Assembly (NCBI RefSeq): GCF_001507665.1
Contig: NZ_CP013910.1
Span: forward strand, 127,501-191,500
From: Deinococcus actinosclerus
GTDB lineage: Bacteria > Deinococcota > Deinococci > Deinococcales > Deinococcaceae
DNA: 64,000 nt
Direction: 5' to 3'
Under the pieces are notes generated by a model. That model was not told the DNA's origin. It did no database searches and worked only from the letters and a program-made list of their open reading frames with translations. Shown here in pieces: positions 27,351 through 39,491 of this stretch (position 1 is its first letter; each line of letters begins with the position of its first letter). The translations under genes and the position numbers were made by a program.

Positions 27351-28088
27351 ACCCTACGTGAGATGCTTGCCTTCCTTCATTCCGCTGCTGTCGAAGCGGC
27401 TCTGGCCGAACTCACCACGCCGACCCGTGCCGATACCACGCAGTTCTTCGGTCCGCACCCACTCGAACTGGAGCATGGCCTTCCCCGGGTCCACGCCGTC
27501 CTCGCCAAGGATGCCCTTTTTGAGGTCTATTTCAAACCGGAGTCGGAGCACTACTTTCTGGTCCTGATGATGGAGCACCACGGCGGCACCTGGACCATTC
27601 GTGGGTGCCGTGCGGAGGCCAGAAGCCGGGTCGCCCTGAGTCTGGTCAGTGGCGAGCTCACCGCTGGAGACATCACGCAGGCCATCGGACTGGAGCCGAC
27701 CGACAGTTGGAGCACAGGCGACCTTCGACCACGACACATGCAGCACCTGGGACCGTACAGGTTTACGCGGTGGACGTTGTGTCCTGAAGGGGACTTGCCA
27801 GGTGAGTTTGAGGACAAGCTGACTCGGCTTTTGGATGTGACCGACCACGCGTCATCACGTATTCGGGCCTTGGGGTCGGTGTGTGACATCAACATCTTGG
27901 TGGGGTACCAGGGGTACGCACAGCAGATGTGGGGTTTGCCCATTGAAGCCAGAGACATGGCGCGTATCGCGGCCCTGGGGGCGGGGCTGGACGTCGATCT
28001 GTACGCTTCAGGTCCTGAACTGGGGCGCCCACACGAAGCGCCGGATGAACAGGTCCACATCACGCAACCAGAAGGCGGAGCAAGATGA
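27321..28088 (+). CDS. DUF4279-like protein, 3' end altered by IS
   Basis: 255 residues as read. The C-terminal half (about 100-232) carries ITQAIGLEPTDSWSTGD, LTRLLDVTDHASSRIRALG, INILVGYQG and IAALGAGLDVDLY, the pattern of DUF4279 proteins. The N-terminal half is a mixed alpha/beta region of unknown type. From about residue 233 (28018) the frame runs into the insertion sequence, so the last 22 residues are IS-derived and the native C-terminus is lost. Role unknown. Confidence 0.6.
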   Translation: MPMLRRLSLHTLREMLAFLHSAAVEAALAELTTPTRADTTQFFGPHPLELEHGLPRVHAVLAKDALFEVYFKPESEHYFLVLMMEHHGGTWTIRGCRAEARSRVALSLVSGELTAGDITQAIGLEPTDSWSTGDLRPRHMQHLGPYRFTRWTLCPEGDLPGEFEDKLTRLLDVTDHASSRIRALGSVCDINILVGYQGYAQQMWGLPIEARDMARIAALGAGLDVDLYASGPELGRPHEAPDEQVHITQPEGGAR

Positions 28089-28850
28089 CGAGACAGGCCA
28101 GCTGAACCATCCCGAGGAAGTTCTCTGCCTTCACCTCATCGCGCGTCCGGACGCGCCGAAAACTCTGCAGCCACGCGATGGTGCGTTCGACCTTCCAGCG
28201 CCGCTTGAAGCGGCGCAGCGGACGACCATCCTGCGTTTTGCGACGATTTCGTCGATTGGGCGCAATCATCTCGATACCCAGCGCAGCCAGCTCCACATCG
28301 AGACCGTCACTGTCATACGCTTTATCCCCGATCAGCCGTTCTGGAAACAGCATCCCGAACGAGGCGTCCAGCGTGTCCTGCACCAATGTCACTTCTGCTG
28401 AACGGGCACTGCAGGTGTGCACCGCGAGCGGCATGCCGCTCGCATCCACCATGATCATGATCTTGGTGCCTTTGCCTTTCTTGGTGGGCCCGACATCCGC
28501 GCCCCTTTTTTTGCGGCACTGAAGGTGCCGTCGATGAACGCCTCCCGGAGATCCAAGAGTGCGTATTCCTCGCTGAGTTCGGCGAGTGCCGTGAGGATCG
28601 TCAGGAACACCCGCCGTTCCACCCACTCCTGGAAACGGTCGTGGCAGGTGGTCTTGGGTGGGTACTCCCCTTGTGGCAGGGCGGCCCACTGTGCTCCAGT
28701 ACGCAGCACCCAGAGGATGCCTTCAAGCACCTCGCGATCAGAGCGGCGTGGCCGACCCCGGGGGTACGGTTAATTGGTGGTGGGATGAGAGGTGCAAGGA
28801 CGGCCCATTGGGCATCACTCAGCCGCATCAGCAGAGTGTGCCGCCCAGTT
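28018..28850 (-). mobile_element. IS5-family (IS427-like) insertion sequence, degraded
   Basis: About 833 bp. Imperfect terminal inverted repeats: AACTGGGGCGCCCACAC (28018-28034) and, on the minus strand, AACTGGGCGGCACAC (28850-28836). It contains one transposase reading set. No clear target-site duplication is visible; the right end is embedded in a palindrome (28835-28862). It separates the DUF4279-like gene from the low-GC gene fragment. Confidence 0.7.
28060..28828 (-). pseudogene. IS5-family transposase (one programmed and one disabling frameshift)
   Basis: Read in three frames. Frame 1: MRLSDAQWAVLAPLIPPP, the DUF4096 N-terminus. Frame 2: REVLEGILWVLRTGAQWAAL ... FIDGTFSAAKKG, with the first catalytic Asp. 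Frame 3: GADVGPTKKGKGTKIMIMVD ... LIGDKAYDSDGLD with the second Asp, and WKVERTIAWLQSFRR with the Glu. The frame 2/3 change is at an A7G run (T7 at 28506-28512), a typical -1 programmed slip. The frame 1/2 change needs one extra C at 28756-28764, so it is a lesion or sequencing error. Restored length is about 256 residues. Confidence 0.85.
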
Positions 28851-29114
28851 AGGCGGCACACTGTCACCAAATTTCCGGATCAGCTCTAGCGCAACTTCGT
28901 CAACTTCTATAATTGTGCAATCGAGAACCGGTACATTCGACATGACTCCAAATTTGGTAGCAATATATTCGGCAGCCATGGTTAATAAATCCTGTTGACT
29001 TTTTGCGTGTTTGAGAATATATAATTTTCCATCATCCCCCACTACTAAATACGGCTGAGTAAGTGAGGGATAGCTCTTCATCACCTCTGCTACTTTTACA
29101 TACGTTGCGGGCAT
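28815..29114 (-). pseudogene. N-terminal fragment of a HipA-like kinase, interrupted by the IS
   Basis: ATG 29114 with TATAGT 6 nt upstream. The low-GC part encodes about 84 residues including YLVVGDDGKLYILKHA, AAEYIATKFGVM and VPVLDCTIIEVDEVALELI. The pattern is that of the N-lobe of small HipA-family kinases (ATP-site Lys in LYILK). At 28862 the frame enters the IS palindrome and ends after 17 foreign residues. The remainder of the kinase is missing from this position. HipA-like assignment is tentative. Confidence 0.45.
28835..28862. repeat. 28-bp palindrome at IS right end
   Basis: Perfect arms AGTGTGCCGCC / GGCGGCACACT around CAGTTA. One arm overlaps the IS terminal repeat. The boundary to low-GC DNA is immediately after 28862. 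Confidence 0.7.
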
Positions 29115-29297
29115 AGTTGGACTATACGGTCGTTATGCCGCACCGTCTGCCATAGTTATGCATATAATCTGCTATGAAATAGATATAGTATAATAATTAC
29201 GCCATTGGCGAAATTGGCGCACATTTGTCTATACAGCGATCAGTTGCGTATGATGTGTTCCTACATCCATACGCAACTGAGTAAGTAAAGCTTTACG
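29115..29297. other. AT-rich intergenic segment
   Basis: Low-GC DNA between the kinase fragment and carB. It contains the TATAGT box (29121-29126, minus) and a 12-bp inverted repeat; no other gene is visible. Confidence 0.6.
29241..29279. terminator. inverted repeat downstream of carB
   Basis: Perfect 12-bp arms CAGTTGCGTATG / CATACGCAACTG with a 15-nt spacer, 19 nt beyond the carB stop. It could be a terminator or an operator. There is no T-tract. Confidence 0.45.
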
Positions 29298-32368
<3,071 letters not shown>

Positions 32369-32413
32369 TCCAGAGAATGAGCCTAACACGCCGCGCCCCC
32401 CGAAAGGTAAGCC

Positions 32414-32431
32414 GCATGCAAACTTATGCAG
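32414..32431 (-). promoter_or_regulatory. candidate ArgR operator upstream of carB
   Basis: On the minus strand CTGCATAAGTTTGCATGC, with TGCATAA / TTTGCAT-type half-sites, 46-63 nt before the carB start. The half CTGCATA also occurs in the palindromes upstream of argG. Inference from shared sequence only. Confidence 0.4.
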
Positions 32432-32464
32432 TCATCCGGGACGGTCCATTCCCGGCGGACCCGT

Positions 32465-33520
32465 TCAGCCGGCGACCTCCACGGCGTCGCGCCCGGCACG
32501 TTTGGCCGCGTACAGCGCCCGGTCCGCGCGGCCCAGCGTGCTGTCGAGCGGTTCGCCGGGCCGCCGGTGCGCCACCCCGCAGCTCAGGGTGACCGGCCCC
32601 GCCACCGGGTGCGGGTCGCGGCGCAGCCGGTCCTGCAGGCGTTCGGCGGCGGCGCGGGCGGCCGCCGCGTCCCCGTCGATCAGCAGCAGGAATTCCTCGC
32701 CGCCCCAGCGCACCACGCGGTCCCCGGCGCGCAGGGCGGCGCGGGCGGCGCGCGCCACGTGGCGCAGCACGTCGTCGCCGACGTCGTGCCCGTGGGTGTC
32801 GTTCACGCGCTTGAAGTGGTCCAGGTCGAAGTACACGACGCTGTGCATGCCGCCCGGGGGCTGGGGCCAGTCGTCCAGGGCGCGCCGGCCGGGCAGGCCG
32901 GTCAGCGGGTCGCGCAGCGCCTGCGCGGAGCGGCGCTCGGCGCGGGTGACCGCCAGCGCGTAGCGGCGGCGCAGGTGCTGCTGCAGCGTGATCACGGTGA
33001 GCAGCGCCGCGTGCATGAGCAGCATCTGGAGCCAGGCGTTGCCGTTGTCCTGCCGCAGGCCGGGCGGCACGTCGGGATTCGTCCAGTACGCGGCGCCCAG
33101 CGCGCCCAGCACCAGCAGGTACGCGCCGGACACCGCCAGCGCCGCGCGGGGGGGCAGCGCCAGCGAGGCCACGAGGTACGGCAGCGCCAGCCAGTACGAG
33201 TAGCCGCTCAGGCCGTGCGCGGTGTGGTCGACGAGCAGCACCTCGCGCATGCGGTACGTGCCGGCCAGCAGTTCGCCGCCCAGTTCCAGCAGGCCGACGA
33301 GCTGGAACCGCTGCGGCGCGCGCCGCAGCCACAGGACGTACCCGGCGTGCTGGACGAGCAGCAGGGCCAGCAGGACCTGATCGGTGGGGCCCACCCGCAG
33401 CGGCCCGCTCAGGGCCAGGGTGCAGGCGGTGGTCAGCAGCAGGCAGAGCTGCACGGCCAGCAGGCCCGCGTGGCGGTACTGGGCTTCCGGCGTGCCGTCC
33501 GGAACGCGGAACCTGCGCAT
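32465..33520 (-). CDS. membrane diguanylate cyclase (GGDEF domain)
   Basis: 351 residues. Six or seven hydrophobic segments lie over residues 17-185, then a GGDEF domain from about 195: DPLTGLPGRRALDDW, VVYFDLDHFKRVNDTHGHDVGD, signature WGGEEFLLLI. It has the same general plan as the protein at 20468-21502 but a different membrane part. The start is supported by CAGACT 7 nt upstream on the minus strand. It is divergent from the aminotransferase. Confidence 0.9.
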   Translation of the reverse strand: MRRFRVPDGTPEAQYRHAGLLAVQLCLLLTTACTLALSGPLRVGPTDQVLLALLLVQHAGYVLWLRRAPQRFQLVGLLELGGELLAGTYRMREVLLVDHTAHGLSGYSYWLALPYLVASLALPPRAALAVSGAYLLVLGALGAAYWTNPDVPPGLRQDNGNAWLQMLLMHAALLTVITLQQHLRRRYALAVTRAERRSAQALRDPLTGLPGRRALDDWPQPPGGMHSVVYFDLDHFKRVNDTHGHDVGDDVLRHVARAARAALRAGDRVVRWGGEEFLLLIDGDAAAARAAAERLQDRLRRDPHPVAGPVTLSCGVAHRRPGEPLDSTLGRADRALYAAKRAGRDAVEVAG

Positions 33521-33527
33521 GGAGCGC

Positions 33528-33533
33528 AGTCTG
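33528..33533 (-). promoter_or_regulatory. leaderless -10 box (CAGACT)
   Basis: CAGACT on the minus strand with a 7-nt spacer to ATG 33520. Confidence 0.45.
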
Positions 33534-33636
33534 GCGTCCCGCGTCTGACGCCGGTCTCACGGCGCGGGGCATGAACCGGGGACCCTGTCTGCATGCGCCG
33601 CTCCTGGCCGCCGGCGGGTGGGTGCAGACTGCGCGT

Positions 33637-34764
33637 ATGCCACACCTGCATGACCGCGCGGCCGCCCAGGAGAGCGTCTTCGCCCGCATGAGCCGCCTCG
33701 CCGCGCAGCGGGGCGCCGTGAACCTGGGCCAGGGCTTTCCCAGCGCGCCGCCTCCCGCGTTCCTGCTGGACGCCGCGCGCGGCGCACTGGGCCGCGCCGA
33801 CCAGTACGCGCCCCCGGCGGGTCTCCCGGCGCTGCGCGACGCGCTGGGCGCTGATCTGGGTGTGGACGGCGCGGACGTGACCGTCACCTGCGGCGCCACC
33901 GAGGCGCTGCACCTGCTGGCCCTGGCCCTGCTGGGTCCCGGTGACGAGGCCCTGATGCTCGAACCCGTCTTCGACGTGTACCTGCCGCAGGTGGCGCTGG
34001 CCGGCGCCCGCGGCGTGACGGTCCCCATGACGCTGGATCCCGCGCGCGGCTGGCAGTTCGACCTGGAGGCGCTGGCGGCGGCCGTCACGCCGCGCACGCG
34101 GGCGCTGCTGCTGAACAGTCCCTTCAATCCCACCGGCACGGTCTTTACTGGCGAGGAACTGGCCGGGATCGTGGCGCTGGCCCGCCGGCACGACCTGTGG
34201 ATCGTCAGTGACGAGGTGTACGACGAACTGTACTTCGGTGCGCGGCCCACCCCCCTGCGGACCCTGGCGCCCGAGCGGACTTTCACGGTGGGCAGCGCGG
34301 GCAAGCGGCTGGAGGCCACGGGCTGGCGCGTGGGCTGGATCGCCGCGCCGCCCGGCCTGACCCCGGGGGTACTGGGCCTGCGGCAGATCACGAGCTTCTG
34401 CGCGCCCGCCCCGCTTCAGGCGGCGGTGGCGGCGGCGCTGCCCGTGGCGCGGGCGGCCGGGTTCTACGAGGAGCTCCGTCAGGGGTACGCGGGGCGCATG
34501 CAGCGGCTGGCCGCCGGGCTGCGCGAGCTGGGCGCGGCGGTGTTCGAGCCGCGCGGCACGTATTTCCTGACCGCCCTGCACCCCAGCTGGACGGCCGAGA
34601 CGCTGGTGCACGAGGCGGGCGTGGCGGTCATTCCGGGCGAGGCCTTCTACGCGCAGCGGGCGGCGCCGGTGGGCTTGACCCGCTGGGCCTTCTGCAAATC
34701 CGACGCAGAGATTGACCTGGCCCTGACCCAGCTGGGCGCCGCGCGCCTCCTGACCGGTGCATGA
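33637..34764 (+). CDS. class I/II PLP aminotransferase (methionine/kynurenine aminotransferase-like)
   Basis: 375 residues, fold-type I aminotransferase. N-terminal VNLGQGFPSAPPP and DQYAPPAGLPALRDAL match the kynurenine/methionine aminotransferase (YbdL-like) group. NSPFNPTGTVF contacts PLP, the SDEVYDEL Asp/Tyr pair binds the ring, and the Schiff-base Lys is in VGSAGKRLEATGWRVGW. The C-terminal Arg lies in GLTRWAFC. It transfers an amino group between an amino acid and a keto acid; exact donor unknown. ATG 33637 chosen because the family begins there; GTG/ATG starts upstream add a non-conserved tail. Confidence 0.87.
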   Translation: MPHLHDRAAAQESVFARMSRLAAQRGAVNLGQGFPSAPPPAFLLDAARGALGRADQYAPPAGLPALRDALGADLGVDGADVTVTCGATEALHLLALALLGPGDEALMLEPVFDVYLPQVALAGARGVTVPMTLDPARGWQFDLEALAAAVTPRTRALLLNSPFNPTGTVFTGEELAGIVALARRHDLWIVSDEVYDELYFGARPTPLRTLAPERTFTVGSAGKRLEATGWRVGWIAAPPGLTPGVLGLRQITSFCAPAPLQAAVAAALPVARAAGFYEELRQGYAGRMQRLAAGLRELGAAVFEPRGTYFLTALHPSWTAETLVHEAGVAVIPGEAFYAQRAAPVGLTRWAFCKSDAEIDLALTQLGAARLLTGA

Positions 34765-34832
34765 GATTGTAATAAAGGTGACATCAGCGTTCTGTAAGGG
34801 ATTTTCCCTTATGCAAACGCGCGGGGCGCGGC

Positions 34833-34838
34833 TATGCT
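34833..34838 (+). promoter_or_regulatory. leaderless -10 box (TATGCT)
   Basis: TATGCT, 7-nt spacer, ATG 34846. A 7-bp inverted repeat (TAAGGGA / TCCCTTA) lies about 20 nt upstream near the -35 position and could bind a regulator. Confidence 0.55.
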
Positions 34839-34845
34839 CCGGGTC

Positions 34846-35328
34846 ATGAAGACCACGATCCTTGGCCTGATGACCCTCACCGCCCTGTCCGGCGCCTCCG
34901 CCGCCTCGTACGTCGGCGGCTCGATCGGCTCCGGCGCGACCATTCACTACCAGACCGACCTGACCGGCGCGAGCGCCATGCGCTACGGCCTGAATCTCGA
35001 CGCCACGAACTTCAACTTCAGCCGCGACAACATCTCCATCGGCGGCAGCGTGGACTACCTGGGCGACTTCGTGGGCACCGGCTCCGCGCTGGGTGGCCTG
35101 ACCCCCTACTACGGCCTGGGTCTCGGCGCGGGCGTGGTGCTCGGCCAGGGCGGCGGCGTGAGCGTCTACCCCCACGGCACCCTGGGCCTGCGCTACAACG
35201 TCACCGATCCCCTCAGCTTCTTCGTGGAGGGCAACATCGGCCCCCGCGTGACCGTGGGTGGCAGCGCTGCCAGTGACGTCCGCCTCGGCAGCGGCGCCCG
35301 CATCGGCCTGAACTACCGCCTGCCCTGA
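34846..35328 (+). CDS. small outer-membrane beta-barrel-like protein, 160 aa
   Basis: Signal peptide of about 19 residues (MKTTILGLMTLTALSGASA). The mature part is alternating Gly/aromatic strands (SYVGGSIGSGATIHY, ISIGGSVDYLGDFVG, YYGLGLGAGVVLG, LSFFVEGNIGPRVTVG), ending IGLNYRLP. This is the pattern of a small 8-stranded barrel in the cell envelope. No ligand is known. It shares its plan with the next gene, though not close sequence. Confidence 0.7.
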   Translation: MKTTILGLMTLTALSGASAASYVGGSIGSGATIHYQTDLTGASAMRYGLNLDATNFNFSRDNISIGGSVDYLGDFVGTGSALGGLTPYYGLGLGAGVVLGQGGGVSVYPHGTLGLRYNVTDPLSFFVEGNIGPRVTVGGSAASDVRLGSGARIGLNYRLP

Positions 35329-35347
35329 TCGGTTGGACAGCTGTCCA

Positions 35348-35380
35348 GTGGCCACCCCTCGTGGGGTGGTCACTTTCGCT
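35348..35380 (+). terminator. intrinsic terminator
   Basis: Arms GTGGCCACCCC / GGGGTGGTCAC around TCGT, followed by TTTCGCTT. Confidence 0.7.
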
Positions 35381-35416
35381 TGTCTTCATGAGAGGACCTG
35401 ACTATCCTCACACCCG

Positions 35417-35980
35417 ATGAAGAACTCCCTGATCGCCACTGCCCTCCTCAGCGCCGCCTCCCTCGCCGCCGCCGACAGCCTCGGCCTGAGCGGCAGCTAC
35501 ACCAAGGGCTTCTACCGCGCCGACGGCGAATCCCTCGACTTCGACGGCTCGTTCGGGGTGGGCCTGAGCTACACCTACGATCTCGACAGCGTGTCGGCCG
35601 TGCGTACCCAGCTCGAACTGTTCCCCAACCTGTACGGGTCCGACAAGCTCGGCTTCGGCGGGGAGTTCACCTACCTGCGCAGCGTGACCAGCACCGGGGG
35701 CGCCGACGTGTACGTGGGTGGCGGCCTGGGCCTGAACACCGTGTCTGAAAGCGGCGCGACCGACGCCGGCAAGTTCACGGCCCGCCTGACCACCATCAAC
35801 CCCACCCTGCTGGCCGGCGTGCGTTACGCCGTGGCCCCCGGCTTCAGCGGCTTCTTCGAGCTTGCGGGTGGCCCCTCCTTCCTGCGTGCCAGCGTGAGCG
35901 GCGGCTCGGCCACCGTGAGCGACACGGCCACCGGCGCGTTCCTGAAGCCCAGCATCGGCTTCACGTACACCCTCCGCTGA
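35417..35980 (+). CDS. outer-membrane beta-barrel-like protein, 187 aa
   Basis: Signal peptide of about 19 residues (MKNSLIATALLSAASLAAA). The mature protein is a series of amphipathic strands (LGLSGSYTKGFYRADGE, FGVGLSYTYDLDSV, DVYVGGGLGLNTVSES, GFFELAGGPSFLRASV) with terminal strand SIGFTYTLR. The final aromatic/Arg and Gly-rich strands suggest a small envelope barrel. TATCCT lies 8 nt before the ATG, and its own terminator follows at 36019-36045. Function unknown. Confidence 0.7.
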   Translation: MKNSLIATALLSAASLAAADSLGLSGSYTKGFYRADGESLDFDGSFGVGLSYTYDLDSVSAVRTQLELFPNLYGSDKLGFGGEFTYLRSVTSTGGADVYVGGGLGLNTVSESGATDAGKFTARLTTINPTLLAGVRYAVAPGFSGFFELAGGPSFLRASVSGGSATVSDTATGAFLKPSIGFTYTLR

Positions 35981-36018
35981 GCCGCGCACCGACCCGGCAC
36001 TGAATCTTTGCTCTGACG

Positions 36019-36045
36019 GGAGTCGCCTGCGGGCGGCTCCTTTCT
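36019..36045 (+). terminator. intrinsic terminator
   Basis: Arms GGAGTCGCC / GGCGGCTCC followed by TTTCT. Confidence 0.7.
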
Positions 36046-36078
36046 GCTACCCCGGCGCGGCTGGGCTGGACACCTCAC

Positions 36079-36107
36079 TTGACCCCCCGCGCTCCCCCTG
36101 CTAGCCT
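36079..36107 (+). promoter_or_regulatory. argG promoter
   Basis: -35 TTGACC at 36079-36084 and -10 TAGCCT at 36102-36107, separated by 17 nt. Predicted start is near 36114, inside the palindromic region that follows. Unlike many genes here, argG has a leader of about 170 nt. Confidence 0.6.
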
Positions 36108-36110
36108 CGT

Positions 36111-36157
36111 CTGCATAGCTATACGCAATCTGCGTATAACCATACAAGCATATGCAG
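36111..36157 (+). promoter_or_regulatory. nested palindromes at the argG start site (candidate ArgR operators)
   Basis: Outer inverted repeat CTGCATA (36111-36117) / TATGCAG (36151-36157) encloses a perfect TATACGCA / TGCGTATA (36120-36127 / 36131-36138). It covers the predicted transcription start, where a repressor would act. CTGCATA also appears upstream of carB. Confidence 0.5.
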
Positions 36158-36284
36158 ACCCTGACCTCCCGACGCTGAAGCTGACCGCCTGACCCCCCCC
36201 GGGGTTTACAGGCGGCACCTTCACGCCGGGCGGTCTTGTGCTGCGCCTTGCACCCCCTTCACCCAGACAGGAGAGAATCGACCC

Positions 36285-37517
<1,233 letters not shown>

Positions 37518-37519
37518 CC

Positions 37520-38011
37520 GTGACGGACGCCGCCCTGCCCCCCCACTGCATCCTGCGACCGGCCACCCCGGCGGACGCGGCGCTGCTGGCCCGTTTCCGG
37601 GTGCTGATGTTTCAGGACATGGGGGCCCCGCTGGAGGACGGCACGGAGGCGTTCTGGGCGGCGCACTTCGCGGGGGCTGTCGCGGAAGGCCGCTACCGGG
37701 CGGTGATCGCGGAACTGGATGGACAGGCGGTGGCCTGCGCGGGCCTGATGATCTTCCCGACCGTGCCCACCCCCGGCGATCCGTTCGGGCGGCTGGCGCA
37801 CATTCAGGGCGTGTACACCGTGCCGGAGCAGCGCGCGCGGGGGCTGGCGTCCGCCGTGACCCGCGCGGCGCTGCGGCTGGCGCAGGCCGAGGGGATCGGC
37901 CGCGCGAACCTGAACGCGTCCGTGATGGGCGCCGGTGTGTACGAACGGATGGGCTTCACACCCGCGAAGGCCCCCGAGTACCGCCTGAACCTGCGGGAGG
38001 CTGCGCTGTGA
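37520..38011 (+). CDS. GNAT N-acetyltransferase
   Basis: 163 residues, GTG start 2 nt after argG. GNAT fold: N-terminal LRPATPADAALLARFR, acetyl-CoA-binding QGVYTVPEQRARGLASAV (R/QxxGxA-type loop), and C-terminal NASVMGAGVYERMGFTPA. Substrate unknown. Closely similar in its N-terminus to the next gene (ATPADAALI... and the FxDMG element), so the two are tandem paralogues. Confidence 0.85.
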   Translation: MTDAALPPHCILRPATPADAALLARFRVLMFQDMGAPLEDGTEAFWAAHFAGAVAEGRYRAVIAELDGQAVACAGLMIFPTVPTPGDPFGRLAHIQGVYTVPEQRARGLASAVTRAALRLAQAEGIGRANLNASVMGAGVYERMGFTPAKAPEYRLNLREAAL

Positions 38012-38490
38012 CGCTGCCCGCCGGGTTCACCCTGCGCCACGCCACCCCGGCGGACGCCGCGCTCATTCAGGCGCAGCGGGACGCGATGTTCGTGGACATG
38101 GGCAGCGACCCCACGCGGCTGGCCGCCGTGCACGACGCCGGGGTCGCGTGGCACGCTCGCACCCTCGCCTCGGGCACGTACACCGGCCTGCTGATTGAGG
38201 GTGGGGGAGAGGTGATCGCCGGGGCGGGCATCCTCTGGACTGACCTCCCCCCGAATGCCGACACGACCGCCACGACCCGCGCGTACGTCCTGAACGTGTA
38301 CGTGCAGCCCGAGCACCGGGGCCAGCGGCTCGCCCGCGCCCTCATGCAGGCCGCACTCGCGGAGTGCCGCGCGCGCGGCGTGGACATCGTGACCCTGACC
38401 GCGTCGGACGCCGGGCGCCCCACGTACGAGGCCCTGGGCTTCACGCCGCAGGCCGAACTGAAACTCCTGATCCCGGGAGGACCGCTGTGA
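38008..38490 (+). CDS. GNAT N-acetyltransferase
   Basis: 160 residues, GTG start overlapping the previous stop by 4 nt (GTGA). LRHATPADAALIQAQRDAMF, acetyl-CoA loop NVYVQPEHRGQRLARALM, and C-terminal TASDAGRPTYEALGFTP. Second of three tandem GNATs. Substrate unknown. Confidence 0.85.
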   Translation: MTLPAGFTLRHATPADAALIQAQRDAMFVDMGSDPTRLAAVHDAGVAWHARTLASGTYTGLLIEGGGEVIAGAGILWTDLPPNADTTATTRAYVLNVYVQPEHRGQRLARALMQAALAECRARGVDIVTLTASDAGRPTYEALGFTPQAELKLLIPGGPL

Positions 38491-39002
38491 CCCTGCGCCC
38501 CGTGAACCCGGACGACATCCCCGCCTTCCACGCCGTCATGATGGCCGCCGGGATGGACCCCCGCTCCAGCTGGGTCCGCACCACGCCCGCCGACCTCGAA
38601 CGGTCCCTGCTGGCCCCCGGCTCGGGCGGCTTCCTGGCCGTGGGCGCAGGAGAGGTCCTGGGCTGCGTCGGCTACCGCCCGGACGGCGACCGCACCCTGA
38701 CGCTGAACAAACTCGCGACCGTCCCGCAGGCCCGCCGCCTGGGCGTGGGCCGCGCCCTGGTGCGCGAGGTCGAACACGTCGCCCGCATGGGCGGGTACGG
38801 GCGCGTGCTGCTGGCAGTCAGCCAGTTCAACCTAGACGTGCTGCCCTTCTACGACCGGCTCGGGTACACCGTCACGGACGAACCCTACGCGCACGCCCAC
38901 CCGGACAGCCCCGCCCCGGTGGTGCTGGTGAAAGCGGTCCGGGCAGAGGAATCCGCCCCTGACCGCCCGATTCCGCCTCCCTCTGACAAGGACGCCCCAT
39001 GA
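38487..39002 (+). CDS. GNAT N-acetyltransferase
   Basis: 171 residues, GTG 38487 overlapping the previous stop (GTGA). LRPVNPDDIPAFHAVM, acetyl-CoA loop LATVPQARRLGVGRALV, and C-terminal SQFNLDVLPFYDRLGYTV. Third of the tandem series. 43 nt of its 3' region (38891-38933) recur almost identically at 39442-39484. Confidence 0.85.
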   Translation: MTLRPVNPDDIPAFHAVMMAAGMDPRSSWVRTTPADLERSLLAPGSGGFLAVGAGEVLGCVGYRPDGDRTLTLNKLATVPQARRLGVGRALVREVEHVARMGGYGRVLLAVSQFNLDVLPFYDRLGYTVTDEPYAHAHPDSPAPVVLVKAVRAEESAPDRPIPPPSDKDAP

Positions 39003-39400
39003 CCCGACCCCACGGCCGCCCGACCTCCCGCGTCACGCTCATGATCACCTTGGCACTGACCGTGTCTCTCGCGTCGTGTGCGCCCTCCGTGCAGACCGGA
39101 CCGGCGGCGGTGCGGCCACCGGACATCCGCCTGGGGGCCGCCATGCTGTTCGTACCCCGCGTGAACGTCGCGCAGTTCACCGAGGCCACGCCCGACGACC
39201 AGTTCGTGATCTTCCCGGACTGCCGCAACGGTGTGGTGGCCGCTGCCGACGTGAAACGCTTGGGCGTGGAGGGGGCCGCCACAGCCTGCCGTGAAGCGGT
39301 CACGCGGGAACGGCAGAAGACGGTCACGGTGGGAAACGCGCTGCCCGTGATGCTGTCGGCGGCAATGATCTTCTTTCTGTATGCCCTCGGCCTCTTGTGA
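38999..39400 (+). CDS. putative lipoprotein, 133 aa
   Basis: ATG overlaps the GNAT stop (ATGA). Signal peptide with lipobox SLASC at about residue 27. The mature part is mostly polar with FVPRVNVAQFTEATPDDQFV and two further cysteines (DCRNG, ATACREA). It ends with a hydrophobic helix (ALPVMLSAAMIFFLYALGLL), so both ends may be membrane-attached. Function unknown. It lies between the two copies of a duplicated GNAT tail. Confidence 0.65.
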   Translation: MTRPHGRPTSRVTLMITLALTVSLASCAPSVQTGPAAVRPPDIRLGAAMLFVPRVNVAQFTEATPDDQFVIFPDCRNGVVAAADVKRLGVEGAATACREAVTRERQKTVTVGNALPVMLSAAMIFFLYALGLL

Positions 39401-39441
39401 TCCCGTGGGCACTGGTCACGCCCGGGCCGGGAAGAATGAGG

Positions 39442-39484
39442 GCACGCCCATCCGGACAGCCCCGGCCCGGTGGTGCTGATCAAA
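39442..39484 (+). repeat. remnant duplicate of GNAT 3' region
   Basis: Matches 38891-38933 at about 39 of 43 positions and still encodes AHPDSPGPVVLIKS-like text. There is no complete gene here, so it is a leftover of a lost GNAT copy or of a local duplication. Confidence 0.7.
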
Positions 39485-39491
39485 TCTCTTC

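Noticed and set aside
36190..36240. Possible frameshift or small gene at the C9 run before argG.
   Set aside because: It is in the leader, with no coding frame on either side; argG is intact.
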